A stretch of 64,000 nucleotides of DNA from Phoronis australis (taxonomy: Eukaryota > Phoronida > Phoronidae): positions 522,597 to 586,596 of the forward strand of contig NMRA01000094.1 of the NCBI GenBank assembly GCA_002633005.1, written 5' to 3'. Below, one piece after another: positions 35,884-47,719 of this stretch. A program made the position numbers and the translations under genes. The first letter of the stretch is position 1; every line of letters begins with the position of its first letter. The notes under the pieces are model-generated. The model had not been told where the DNA came from, ran no database searches, and saw only the letters and a list, made by a program, of their open reading frames with translations.

Positions 35884-37878
35884 ATGAGTAAGAAAAGAAT
35901 AAAAATCCTGGCGTCTGTTGCTGCATCAGTAGCTGCCATCATTGTTTTGGTGGCAGTTCTGACATGGCATTTTACCAAGCAGCCTGGCACTATATACACT
36001 TTCGCTGGTCGAGATCTCGCGGTCACCCTAGATCTAATCGCTGGAACAGTGGCTACGAAAAGACAAGAAAAAAACGTGTTACGGGCCAATATAGGTATCC
36101 GCAACAATGAAACATATGAGATATGTGAGAGCAAAAATTCTGAACTATGCATTAAATGGGAAAAGGGGAAAAAACTTGAGATAAGTTCGATCAAGGATAA
36201 TTGCTATACCATGAACTGGACAATTACGAAATATGGTGAAAAAACTGTTGAGAACTGCTTTTCAATGAGGGAATCCCACTGGTATGGTGGCGCTCAGGTC
36301 TTCTATCAATATTGGCCAATAGAGAAGTGGAGCAGAAAATCGTCTGCTTTTGTGGCGGGCGATTCCTACCAGGGAGAATATGGAGGTGTGTTAGAGCGAT
36401 ATTTCCTGTCGTCGAAAGGAGTTGCCCTGACTGTTGACAAACACGTGCCGTTATTTGTGTCGATAAACGATTCTGGGAACACCAACCTCTGTTTCACGGG
36501 CAACTGGAAGAAACCGTATATTTGGCTCCACGATGATGAGTACCCTGTACCAATCTTATCTTATAAAATATGTGTAAGAGATAACGTTCGTAAAATGCAC
36601 GATTTCGTGATAAAATCTTTTTTCTCGTTACCAACTGATATACCGGACAAGCGTATGTTTCGGCATCCTATTTGGTCAACGTGGGCTCAGTACAAGAAAT
36701 CAATCAACCAGTCAATTGTTCTGGAATTCGCCAACCAGATAGTTTCAAACAACTTCAGTCATTCTCAGATTGAAATAGACGATGATTGGACACCCAAGTA
36801 TGGAGACTTGGAATTCAATACAGCCAAGTTTCCTAATGCTACACAAATGATTGCTGAGCTGAAACAAAAAGGATTTCGAGTCACTGTGTGGTTACATCCT
36901 TTCCAAAATATTGATTCGTCTTCCTTTTACAACGCTTCATTGAGTGGTTATTTAATGAAAGATCCAGGGGGACTCCTTCCTGCTTTGACGTCATGGTGGG
37001 ATGGTTTAGCTGCCGGAATACTGGACGTCACAAACCCTAATGCAACTAAATGGTTCAAGTCAAAACTAAACTTTTTGAAAATTAAACACGGCGTTGATTC
37101 ATTCAAATTCGATGGCGGTGAGACCAACTGGTTACCTGCGGCGACAAAACCTCATAAGTCGTTCAGCACTCCAGAGGATTACGCGAGGAAATACTGCCAG
37201 ATGGCATACGAAGCCGATGACAACAGGCGCATGCAAGAAGTTCGTGTTGGCGCTCCGGGAACGCAGCACTTGCCCATCTTTGTACGTATGATGGATAAAG
37301 ACTCTAACTGGGGGTATAATAATGGCTTAAAAACAGTTATACCTGACGCTCTTACATTTGGTATTCTTGGATTTCCATTTGTTCTGCCAGATATGATTGG
37401 CGGCAATGCTTACAATGGTTCTCTTGAGGGTTTGGCTTACCCGGAAAAGGAACTTTTTATTCGATGGATGCAGGTCAATGCATTCTTGCCATCGTGGCAA
37501 TTTTCAATAGTTCCTTGGCTTTATGACGAGGAAGTAACTCAAATTGCCCATAAAGTCCTAGGCTTGCGCAGCAGATACATTTCAGAAATAATATCTCTTG
37601 CTGAGTATGCCACGAGAACCGGTGCACCGATCATACGACCTCTTTGGTGGAATGCACCAGAAGACGAGTTCGCATTGACGTGCGACGACGAGTTTCTACT
37701 TGGAGACGAAATTCTAGTGGCCCCTGTGGTGGACAAAGGGGCCCGAAAAAGGGATATATATCTCCCAACCGGAACTTGGTTGGATATGTTAAGGAATCGG
37801 ACAATAAGGGGCGGTAAATGGCTGAAAGACTACAAGATTGAACTCGATGAACTATCTTTTTTCGTACTAAAAAAATGA
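35884..37878 (+). CDS. MYORG: MYORG-like type II membrane glycosidase (GH31)
   Basis: A single uninterrupted coding exon of 664 codons plus stop. The ATG at 35884 lies nine bases after a good acceptor (TTTTAG ends at 35874), so the first exon is probably 5' UTR only. A short basic N-terminus (MSKKRIK) precedes one membrane span (about 8-27), giving a signal-anchored type II topology with the enzyme domain in the lumen. The GH31 barrel is evident: IWSTWAQYKK (263-272), EIDDDW (297-302), the nucleophile box FKFDGGE with Asp410, the acid/base region VRMMDKDSNWG with Asp471 or Asp473, and PFVLPDMIGG (498-507). Several NxS/T sites suit a secretory-pathway protein. Human MYORG is an ER-resident alpha-galactosidase of about 714 residues; this protein is somewhat shorter, mostly at the N-terminus. 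All catalytic motifs are present, so it is probably active, but the paralogue and substrate are inferred. Possible poly(A) signals are at 38231 (ATTAAA) and 38569 (AATAAA). Confidence 0.92.
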   Translation: MSKKRIKILASVAASVAAIIVLVAVLTWHFTKQPGTIYTFAGRDLAVTLDLIAGTVATKRQEKNVLRANIGIRNNETYEICESKNSELCIKWEKGKKLEISSIKDNCYTMNWTITKYGEKTVENCFSMRESHWYGGAQVFYQYWPIEKWSRKSSAFVAGDSYQGEYGGVLERYFLSSKGVALTVDKHVPLFVSINDSGNTNLCFTGNWKKPYIWLHDDEYPVPILSYKICVRDNVRKMHDFVIKSFFSLPTDIPDKRMFRHPIWSTWAQYKKSINQSIVLEFANQIVSNNFSHSQIEIDDDWTPKYGDLEFNTAKFPNATQMIAELKQKGFRVTVWLHPFQNIDSSSFYNASLSGYLMKDPGGLLPALTSWWDGLAAGILDVTNPNATKWFKSKLNFLKIKHGVDSFKFDGGETNWLPAATKPHKSFSTPEDYARKYCQMAYEADDNRRMQEVRVGAPGTQHLPIFVRMMDKDSNWGYNNGLKTVIPDALTFGILGFPFVLPDMIGGNAYNGSLEGLAYPEKELFIRWMQVNAFLPSWQFSIVPWLYDEEVTQIAHKVLGLRSRYISEIISLAEYATRTGAPIIRPLWWNAPEDEFALTCDDEFLLGDEILVAPVVDKGARKRDIYLPTGTWLDMLRNRTIRGGKWLKDYKIELDELSFFVLKK

Positions 37879-40800
37879 CTGTTAGAGGTTTTTAAACTGA
37901 AACTTTACCAACATGAAGCATATTTCTTGCTTAGTTTTAACTCCAGCTGATAGCGGTTTCCAAATCCAGATATCAATTTAGTCCAGTGTTAAAAGTGCAT
38001 TTCGCCTTGTTAAGCAAACTTTTAAACATATTTAGAATTTTTGACCGAGGAGTTAAAATCAATTGCTGATCTGTGATCTGATCTCACGGAAAATGGTCAT
38101 TGCTGTGTCACGTGTCTGGCCTGTTTATGAATGTGAGTCTCTCCGCGTCCTATTCGAATTTCAGGGTTCGTGTGCCCAAATAATATCTATGAAATGTCGA
38201 CAGATATTTGACGAATGGTTAACTAGACACATTAAATAAGAAGCGATTTCGCACCTTAGTAATGCTGCAGCATCACGGAGACTTGCTCGGGATCCGCCTT
38301 ACTGGTCCGTTATCAGTCGCATTGTTTTGCTGTCACTTTATTTAAGTTTTTTATACATGTTTCGAGTGAACGACAACGTTAAACCGAGCCGGAGATTCTA
38401 CGTGCGTTGTAAACTGGCAAAAACACCACAGCATGACAGTGAAGCAGATATGTAACTTGTTATTTAGAGCACTGGTGCGGAATAGCGCGCTTACCTGTCA
38501 ATGGAGCGACGGTAATTTTAACATTTTCTTATGAATATTGAGATAAGTCCAGTGTGAAAATTGAGGAAAATAAATAGACTTCTCTGCTTTAAAAGTTCAG
38601 TTTGTAAACGAATTGGGGCCAGATAAACTAAAGATGACATGAGAATAATACGCTCTTGCAGTATTTGATCATATTAACGGAATTAAATCATTACAATATT
38701 TGTGTCTGAAAAAGTCCTTGTAAAGAAGTACTGGTTTGGAAAACACGCTGCTAGTAAGTACACGCTGATCATCCAGTACTCAACAATCAGTGCACTCGAA
38801 TTCGAGATTTTTCAACACTGCCAAGTTCTAACTCAGGGATCTACAGAGGTCGCCTTATTCGGCGCAATTTTTGTTGCTGTCATAGAGAAATGCTAATTTA
38901 AAGTACATACTAGATTGATGTCTGCCAATGGTCCTGGTTTTACCTTGGTCTGCTTTCATTTTAGCTTTCGGAGGCCTTGATTTGTAAGGATAGACTTAGC
39001 TGACAATTCCAGCGGACATTTATTGAAATGAGGAGCCTGAGCTGGAAGTGATTCTTATTTTTGTTCCCCGGCAATTGACAGCCACTGCAAAACTTTTATT
39101 CTTGCTCCGGCCAAATCCGTATACCTGTTTCTGTTACATCCTTCGGAAACCTCCACCGGACACCTTGCTCAATTGATCTCACAACATAGTAACGCTACCT
39201 AGTGGCTATTTACTTTAGTCGCAGTCATCAACATGGCGTAAAATGTTGAAACTGGTGTGTGTAAAAATAGCTACGAGATACTGTTACAATGTTTTCTCAC
39301 GGTCTTTGATTAGGTAAAGGTAGCAGTAATGGACATAGTAGGTCCATGTTTCAAAATTATCTAACATAGCTTTGGTAGAAAGATAAAAATGAGTAAAATT
39401 GGTTTGTGTTTCAGTGGCTTTTTAGCAAATATGAGATGACACAACGGTGTAACAACTCCATCCAAATTGTAGTTTTGCCGTGGTGTGAAGCCATGATATG
39501 TTGTTTTAAAAGGTCGATTGTTTTGCTAATAACGCCCTTTTCACTATTAAACTTACTTGCATATCGTAAATTTATCGACAACATAACACCAAGCTATAGT
39601 AGGTCACACTCAATCAATCACGAACTTGTTCTAAAATGAAAATGACATAACAGTTGATAAGGTTTTATATGGGCCAATACTCAAGCCGAAATAACCACTG
39701 CATGTCAAGATATTTTGCAGAATACCAGTGAGTGACTGTGTTATCGTGTTGTTCAATGATCACATTTAATGAAGACTAGACTTTCTGCACTGCTACGTTA
39801 ATTGAAAATGAGATGAACTGATGTTTGTAGGTTTTGCTTTCATTAGGGCAGTACAAAAATGATGTCATGGTAAATTAGTAGTAATTATTACTGATGGTGA
39901 ACATTCAACCTGAATAGTGCAAAGAAAACACTCCATCTTTTGCCAACAATTATCGATCGTCAATTTTACAAGAGTGAAAAGTTCTCGCCTCCATTGCGTG
40001 CATCACTTGACTTCGTTTGCTAGTCGCAAGGGTAGCAAGCGAAAATACATAATTGCGAAAAAATCGATGTAGTTCAGCTACAGAAAGCTCCGCCGCATTC
40101 AACGGACGTGGCACTGAGCCGTGACATTGCGTGGTCAAAGCAGGTTTTACAAAAACAGCACGTGTAAGCTTCAAAATACGAAGTAGAGTGATATACGTTT
40201 AGCTTAGCGGTGATCAGCGTACAGCATTGTGCAAGTTTGCCACTAAAATTTTAAAACCGGAGAATCAGAGTTTTGTAGCAAGCGTAAGACAAAGGTCAGT
40301 GTGAACCTTGTTGGTCGTATCCGCAGTATAACTGGTAAGTAAAATTTAATTCCTTTGATGAGGAAACCCAAGATATCGGATTGTGAAATTTGGTGACATT
40401 GTTGACGAAAGTATTATTCATGTAAGATGCCATGCTGTTCGCGAGGACAAGCGGCAGTGGTAGGCAAAGTGCCCTAATTCCCCAGTCGTGACATAATATG
40501 TAGAACTTACAAATATTGCTGTGATGTGCGGCTATCGAAGACAATAAGTTTACATTATGCCTCAGTTTCAAGGCCGTCTAAACACAGGAACAATTAAGTT
40601 TCTTCTAATACACACTGTCAAAATGTCTGAAATACGACACCACAGAATACGGTCTCCTATTCGTGCTACAAAATTAATTTGTCTTGGGACACATTTCGCG
40701 TCCACACTGCTAGTAGGAATCTGAGTTCACGCACAATGCGCCCTCTAATTGAACCGTGGAGTACTCGACACGGTTCTGAGCCGCTGCGGCAGAGACTTGT
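37879..40800. other. 3' flank of the MYORG-like gene and intergenic sequence
   Basis: Contains the putative 3' UTR. Beyond about 38600 I recognise no gene, repeat or RNA. The open frames here are short and without motifs. Confidence 0.45.
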
Positions 40801-40805
40801 GGCAG

Positions 40806-40827
40806 GGGGCCGGGGGGGGGGGGGGGN
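40806..40827. repeat. Poly-G run ending in an ambiguous base
   Basis: GGCCGGGG... runs into an N at 40827 and then AGCGC. The length of the run is probably uncertain in the assembly. Confidence 0.85.
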
Positions 40828-41535
40828 AGCGCAAAATCACAGAGTGTGGATGCTATATCACACAATTTACTTCTTCATTCTGAATATATAAAACTTTCAT
40901 TTCCGTTGCGTTGCCTGTGTGCGATTTTTACAGTGGTCTTACGACGCATTAGCCTGTGGAAAACCTGGAATATTTTCGTGTTTCGCAATCTCTAATTCGT
41001 CGCACGGCAACTAAAACCACGCTCCCTGTCATGAATGTCGTTCATTCCTAGTGCTTTGTAGATCCGAAACTCGACCTTGAACTGCTACGTACGGCGAGGT
41101 CGAAAAATCAGAAGCTGTTCATCAGGATTTAGATATGCCGTAGAGAGCAGGAGAAATTTCCCACCGGATTCGGGAAAAATTACGGAAAATTCAGGCTAAT
41201 CGAAGAAAAAATGGACAGCGACAATCCAATGAAAAATACGGGAGATATTATAGATACAATATGTTACGGCACCGACACAGCGAGGGATGATAACCGGTGG
41301 GTCATGTTGTTGGTGAAAAAATGGAAAAGGGTGGCGATGAGCCGGATGGAACACATATAGTTTCACAAATCGAGACCACAAGAGATAGATAAACTTGAAA
41401 ATGTTGGAAAACAATTTAAGTTCGGTATGCAACAGACCAAAAATTATGTCGTCTAGACTGGAAGCAAAATATTTCGACCTGCTTCATCATATCTCACAAT
41501 ACTTATTGGACTTTTAGGCCCGATGACCTGAAAAC

Positions 41536-41769
41536 ATGTTTAAGAAAATGTCTGGTCTGGAGAACAAGAAACTAAAACGGCTCAGAGACCAAGAAATCAA
41601 ACAACTATGGTATTTTATAAAAACTTTCCTTAAAAGTAGCAACAGCGAAGCAGAAGCAGGTTCATCTATCCTATGCCCAGGATTGGAAGCAAGCGACCGA
41701 CTGCTTCAAATATCAGATGCATCAAATTGTAAGCCTATCAAGGACCTGTCTCTCAGTGCTAACAATTAA
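41536..41769 (+). CDS. Hypothetical short ORF
   Basis: 77 codons from ATG to TAA: a Lys/Glu-rich start (LENKKLKRLRDQEIKQLWYF) and a Ser-rich end. The composition is protein-like, but no domain, splice context or homologous copy was seen. It may be chance or an isolated exon. Confidence 0.2.
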   Translation: MFKKMSGLENKKLKRLRDQEIKQLWYFIKTFLKSSNSEAEAGSSILCPGLEASDRLLQISDASNCKPIKDLSLSANN

Positions 41770-42410
41770 GTCATTCGGTGTATTTGCATAATCGACAAAC
41801 ATACGTCAAATGCATGCCTTTAATCATTTTCGTTCCAGTTTGAAACTGTAAATGTTCTAAGCATCGTTGCGCGTACGTGTAACTAAACTGACTGTGAATT
41901 ATAGGCCTACTTTGAAGAAATACGAGACATGTTGACAATGAATATAGAGCCTACCTGCAGAAACTTCTAATGTAGACCAAGGAGTAGAATCGAATCAGGT
42001 TCTACTTGTAACTTCAAATGCATTCACTTGCGAAACTAAGAGCATGCTCCATTATGACAAAACAGGTGAAACGGTTAATACACGTGCACATACAGATTAG
42101 CAAAACGTCACAGGCAACACAGCCATGTGACTGGAACAGAAGCTTCTCGTTCTCGATTAAAGCGTTAGATCCAGTTAATCTCGTCGGTCACGCAATATTT
42201 CTAGTGCGGAGAATTACGATTTTGGAAACGGGGCCGTGCCTGACAGGAGAAACACTCGTGTGTTCCTGAAAAAGGTGATTGGACAAAAACAGCATTACTG
42301 CTCCTGACAGGTGTCATTTTTCGCTGTTTGACACGTTCTCCGTGTTTTTTTTTTATTATACTTCAGGAATCAAGGAAAGTGCTTGATTTTTAGAGGAAAA
42401 AACAGAAAAA

Positions 42411-42521
42411 TTTCCCGACCTCCCCCCATTCGGTGCTATGCGCATCTACAATCGTGGTTTGCACAAATGCTTACAGGAGAAATGTTGGGCCCTCCCTTGT
42501 GATATCCTAGATCCGCCACTG
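42411..42521 (-). mobile_element. hAT-like terminal segment, copy 2
   Basis: The reverse complement of this stretch starts CAGTGGCGGATCTAGGATAT and continues through GATTGTAGATGCGCATAGC and ACCGAATGGGGGGAGGTCGG, matching 27416-27525. The other terminus was not found. Confidence 0.55.
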
Positions 42522-43222
42522 TCATAATTGCAAATTCTATTTGTGCCTAGTGCTACTGGTATCAGGCACCACAGGTTAATTGTACTGATATTTGCACTCA
42601 TGTTTTTTATTTCTTAGTGAAATAACTCTGCATGTTGTTAGCATGATGAATTTGTATAATTCATGCAATTAGTGGCCACCATTATTTAAAATATTTCGAT
42701 ACTTATACCCACGTTTTTTGTTTCTTAAAGAAAGCAGTCGACTGTAGCACAACCTATCATATTTAAATAGCATCTTCTCTGCTTATCATAGATTTGTTTG
42801 CGGAAAAGTTTTCCTCTGAAGTTACTTGTCATAAAGATCTACATATGAAAGTGTTCGTTTATTTTGGTCAGAGTCCACTCCACTGCGCATGCTCAATGTA
42901 TCTTCGCTGCAAATGAGAAGAGGCTGCTGTATCTCAGCCCATTCGTTACTTGGACTAGAACTTGAAATTTTAGACTCACAAACAAGAAACCTTGATAATG
43001 ATGCTTGTGGTGTTGTTCAACAGCTGCTGGCCAATCAGAGAACGACCACGTGACCCATGTAACACGTTTCCATCTATTACGATTTTTTAACATTTACATT
43101 TAACAGGCGTTTCTACAGTACAAATAGTGCGATTTAAAGTAAAATTTGGGAAATAAACAGCGCACTTTCACACTTGGCTGATTGTAATATGAAACTTCAG
43201 AACTCTCTTATATTTTGGCTAC
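42522..43222. other. Intergenic, nothing recognised
   Basis: A/T-rich sequence without identified features. Confidence 0.4.
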
Positions 43223-43251
43223 TTGGTTCACTTTCCATATAACTCGAACCT

Positions 43252-43282
43252 GGGTCCCGGGTTCGAGTCCCGGTCCAGGGGC
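43252..43282 (+). repeat. tRNA-like T-arm / B-box fragment
   Basis: CCCGGGTTCGAGTCCCGGTCC forms a perfect 5-bp stem around a consensus B box (GGTTCGAGTCC). No matching A box or acceptor stem lies upstream, so it is a tRNA-derived fragment or chance. Confidence 0.3.
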
Positions 43283-43411
43283 AGAAATCTTTTCAGACTT
43301 TTATTCATTAGATCACGTGATGTGGCCACAGGTGGTCTGCTGACCAGATTTAAAAATGTTTGTGATCTATATTTCCACGCCGAATTAAAATTTACATATT
43401 CATATGCACAA

Positions 43412-43580
43412 GGACGATCACAGTATTGATTAGAGTAGGTGGACGATCGCAGTGCTGAGTAGAGTACGTGGACGATCGCAGTGCTGAGTAGAGTACGTGG
43501 ACGATCGCAGTGCTGAGTAGAGTACGTGGACGATCGCAGTGCTGAGTAGAGTACGTGGACGATCGCAGTGTTGAGTAGAA
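43412..43580. repeat. 29-bp minisatellite, six copies
   Basis: Units start at 43412, 43441, 43470, 43499, 43528 and 43557 (GGACGATCGCAGTGCTGAGT plus AGAGTACGT). The first and last units diverge; the middle four are identical by eye. The units are contiguous with no spacers, so it is not a CRISPR array. Confidence 0.95.
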
Positions 43581-44900
43581 ACTTATTTTAGAAAGTTTTA
43601 TTGTATTGTATTATATTGCATTAATGCTATTTGAATGGTAAGATTAAAAAGCACCACAGTATTGAGTACTGTTTTAGAGGCATTATATTAAATCACATTA
43701 AATTTGTATTACATTGCACAACATTACATTAATGCTATCAAAATTATGAGTTCTTGCAATCTGGTACTTTGAAGTTAAGTAGCAATTTCTGATAGAACCT
43801 ATAGAATCAAAAAAATCTACATCGCCCGTCACAGAATTGGCTGAAATTTTAGCAGTGGGTTTGTATCCGCTCCAAACGTCACACCAGCCACTATAATACA
43901 CTCAATGACCTCTCCGTCTATTTTTAATACACCCTGATTTTTTTACTTGAAACATGCAAAAATTTTAGCTTAAAAATGCCCTCTTTTACCAGCAAGACTA
44001 ATTCGTGTAGATTAGGGACTGATATTCGATACCGTCTAGGCATGTATACTCCTAATCCCCCAGTCCAAATACATACTTTTCAAAGAAATGAAATTAACCC
44101 CTTCGTGGGGGCACCCGTTTTGTTGTACAACTTAATCTATCTAAGTACCCAAACTCAAACTAAGTTATTGATAAGGATATAGCAAACTGTAACAAAATGA
44201 AAATTATAGACGATGAATAAAAGTTACAACAATACAGGTCAAAGGTCTGGTCTTCTTTTGATTTCATGCATAGAAATTGAACTGAAAATGCACATTTTTG
44301 GTTGGTGTCAAGCTATTTCTGTAATTGTTCAGTAATTTATTCACAAAACATACCGAGAGAAGTGTAGATGAAGTAATATACCACGAGACATTATTCCGCG
44401 TATCGACCGAAACCGAAGTTTTGTGTTTATCCCATACGCTTCGAATTCTAAAGTTTTTCTTTATTTTTTAAATACTTCACCGAGACTGTTCACGTGGCGG
44501 ATCACATCTTTTATACCACAATATTAGCGTCGAATGGCAGATACAAACGTGTAATAAACCATTTAGTTATCTAACTAATGAGATATCATTTTGGCGGGAG
44601 ACCGAGGCCGGTTTCGTGCCCGGGCCTCCAAAGTTTCGAGTCGCCGACTTTACCACTATAAACACTCAGCGGCTGACGTCATCGAACGTGAAAATATAAT
44701 ACTTAAAATAGAATACAACAATCGCAATCAGCAAAGGGTACTGTACCGACATTTATACGCTATGAAAATAAGACGCATAATTTCCATAAAAACGATTCTT
44801 TCGTTCAGTGAAAATTTTCTCTCGTGTTCTCTCACTTGTAAATCACCGATCTCCAATTTGAATGCGGGTATCGTGTTGTCGGGACCCATTGACTTGAGAA
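43581..44900. other. Intergenic, no recognised gene
   Basis: Short frames without motifs. A segment near 44430 (TTTATCCCATACGC) resembles part of the minus-strand ORF at about 45110. Confidence 0.4.
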
Positions 44901-45002
44901 TTACACTCAGTTACTATTGGTAACCTACTTTAGCAGACTATATTTTCCCGGTCGAAGCTTAGCGTGATAAAATGTGTAGTAAGCTATAATACTTCCTAAA
45001 CC

Positions 45003-45201
45003 TTAATTTATAGATTCACTAACGCCCCTCGGGCGATAATTCTCCAAAATCCACTCAGGCTCTAGATAACGGGGGATAACGACTTCGCCAAGTAATAATC
45101 TATATTTATCCCATACGCGTTGAATCTGTCGAGGGAAATACGGCCATGTAATAAAGTTTTCCGTATTCACCTCCCGCAATACTTCAACAGTGACCTCTGA
45201 C
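45003..45201 (-). CDS. Hypothetical minus-strand ORF
   Basis: From ATG near 45201 the minus strand encodes about 65 residues including FPRQIQRVWDKYRLLLGE and EPEWILENYRPRGV, then a stop. The composition is convincingly protein-like. A diverged VWDKHK segment is visible near 44430 in the same orientation, suggesting a repeated coding unit, perhaps of a transposon. The family is not recognised. Confidence 0.25.
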
Positions 45202-46004
45202 ATGGAAAGTTCAAAGCACTGCCTGTTGAGAATTCGACATGCCAGAAACGCCGGTGTAAAAAAATTTCCCGAGGAAAATTGAGTGATACCTGCGTGCTGG
45301 CTACTGACCACCTAGCGGCACGCAGGGAACCAGCGAGCCAATGGCCCGGCCTGTTCTACGTACTAAACTTAGGGAGAGAGTACGTTAACGTGAATGGACA
45401 TAATTTCTCATTTTTATTATTTGCTTTCTGTTGTATTCTGGCTTAAAATATATTCCATCTAACCTTGAGATACTTTTTAGTTAACAATTTGTTTTTTTTT
45501 TCAAACTGTATTTACTGACGAAACTACATATTCGTCGGTTCTTTGCTCTCCCCCCAACGAAGCTTGGATGTGTCATTCACTGAAGAGCAGACGAGAGCAT
45601 TTACGATCTACCTGTAATGTGAGTGAGCCAGTTATTGAATATGAACTAATCCTGGCCAGAGTGGGTTTGTTTGGTACATTGCCCGTTGCACGGATGCACA
45701 ATATTGTTCACTTCTTTGGGTGAAATAAATGCTATTTTTGACATTGACAGACACGTGTGATCTTTTGAGGGAAACTGCATTTGATGACATGGCAAGGCAG
45801 TGGGTATCTGCCTCGAACGCATTTGAATGACACTTCCATCGGCTTCTAAGAGCTCCCACAAAGCATTTTCTTAGTTTTTGAGGTTTCATTTAGCTAATAT
45901 GAAATGACAATAAGCACTTTTTTATGTTAAATGGTCGCTTTTTAAATTTTGAAGACAAATAAGTTTATGGGTGGAAGACGTTTGGTCATTGACAATCAGT
46001 TGCA

Positions 46005-46216
46005 ATGGCGGAACACAGCAGATCGGAAGACGAGGACGATTTTGAGCGAGAACTAGACAATTATTATGCAGACACAGAAGAGAGAGGATACGGGCATCAC
46101 ACAAGTACTTGGAGAATCAGACAACGAATTCGATTTCCCACTTAGAGAACTTCACGCGTCTTTGGGGCCGCTTGAACTCGAGGTACTTCTTGCACGAGAA
46201 ATGCTGCAGATATATG
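46005..46216 (+). pseudogene. Possible broken coding segment, unknown
   Basis: ATG at 46005 opens an acidic frame (MAEHSRSEDEDDFERELDN). It stays open to a stop near 46143, while the overlapping +1 frame from 46066 carries PLRELHASLGPLELEVLLAR up to a donor-like ATAT|GTGAGT at about 46217. A single frameshift would explain both. Function unknown. Confidence 0.22.
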
Positions 46217-46299
46217 TGAGTCACAACCAACTGAACCAAGGGTGGTCAATTTTCACAAAGGCCACAGTAAACCTGGGTCACTCTTATTCACAATTGCCA

Positions 46300-47700
46300 T
46301 GATGGAAATTATACATTTGTCACGGAAGGTCACGACATCAATAACTCCGCACTTATTCGTAACCTTCCGTAGTAAACCGGCAATTGCCGTCCATCTGTAA
46401 CTCAGTGGATAATTCCGTACCGGCACATTGACTTTTTGGGAAGAATTTTGTGCCTTGACCGCAAATTCGTTACGAACTCGCTGGAGCAAGACACCGTAAA
46501 TGCTATCAGAAGAAAGAACAATTGCCCATGGTTTGTTGAACCTCTGTCTTGTGTAAATTTATTAAGTTATGTGTTTGATATGGACGGCTGAAGTGAAGCA
46601 CCCATGGGATTCCTAGTCCCGAGTGTCGTGGCTTGTAGTATATATAACGTATTGGATTGGAGACGATCAGAAGCTGAGGACGCCTGTGCAAAAACGCACC
46701 TTTTCATGTCTGAAAATGGCCGTGAGTATTTGAATTTGTAGCAAGCGCCACCTAGTGACGTCCTGGCGAACTGTGTGTACAAGTATAATCAGGAAATAAA
46801 CAATTTGTAAATAAACTGTGATTTTACAGAAAACACCACAACTGATACACTTAAAAACAAGTGTGAGCTTATATAAAACCCTAGAAATTCCAAATATTAC
46901 GTAATCGTAATTTGATAGTGAATTAAACAAATAATAAAAATTGTGCCTTGTTTCGCGTCGTCCTAAGAAATGTGGACGAGAAGCGTGTGCAAATACCTAG
47001 AATTTGCACTACCAGAGACGCAAGATGGCATGATGTTGCATATTGTTCAAGGTGACGACAAAATGGAATTACATACCTTCTTTGTTCTCTTGGCCGGCAT
47101 CGGGTCTTCGTCCGCCAGGATAAAATATTACTGTACTCATATACATAAAAATAGTCTTTCAAAACGAGACTTTCGCGAGATTGTAAAAGTAATTGGTTCT
47201 CGGATGGTTTCCGGTACACTAGAGGGCCCCAGATTGTTTGTAAATTAGTACTTTATTTGCATATTCAAAATTTATTGAGACTTTGCATCTTTAAGACGAG
47301 CTAAAAATCAAATGCAATCAGATCTTTGATCAGCACGCCGGTGGACAGCTGGAGCGTCGTACCCAAGGCTGAAAACTTCCATGGCCGGATTGCGTCTCAT
47401 TACATGAAATGGGAAACCAGAACCATACATACTTTGGACCACTAAATCCAATGTTTGTGTCCTTTTAGCCATTGAAAAAACGTCGTAAAGTGTAGCACTG
47501 GCAAGTGGCGCACGGGCACAACACTCTCTCTTCTCTGCAGTGAGCTTTTTGCAAGAGAAACGCCGCGTAGGCTGGGATGGTTTTTTGACATGGATTTATT
47601 ATGGTAAAATACCGTAGCGCTTCATGAACAAGACGTAACATTTTAGTGTGTTTGTGTGTGCAGCACTACAAAATTAACGGGAAAATGCGTAAAAAGCGCG
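46300..47700. other. Intergenic, no recognised gene
   Basis: A 92-codon plus frame at 46970 overlaps a minus frame at 47219. Neither shows a domain. Confidence 0.35.
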
Positions 47701-47719
47701 TTGGTTGACATGTACGGTA

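Noticed and set aside
37179-37406. Short minus-strand frames inside the MYORG-like exon
   Set aside because: They are antisense shadows of a strongly conserved coding sequence.
43412-43580. Regularly spaced repeats suggesting a CRISPR array
   Set aside because: The 29-bp units are directly contiguous with no unique spacers, and the sequence is eukaryotic.
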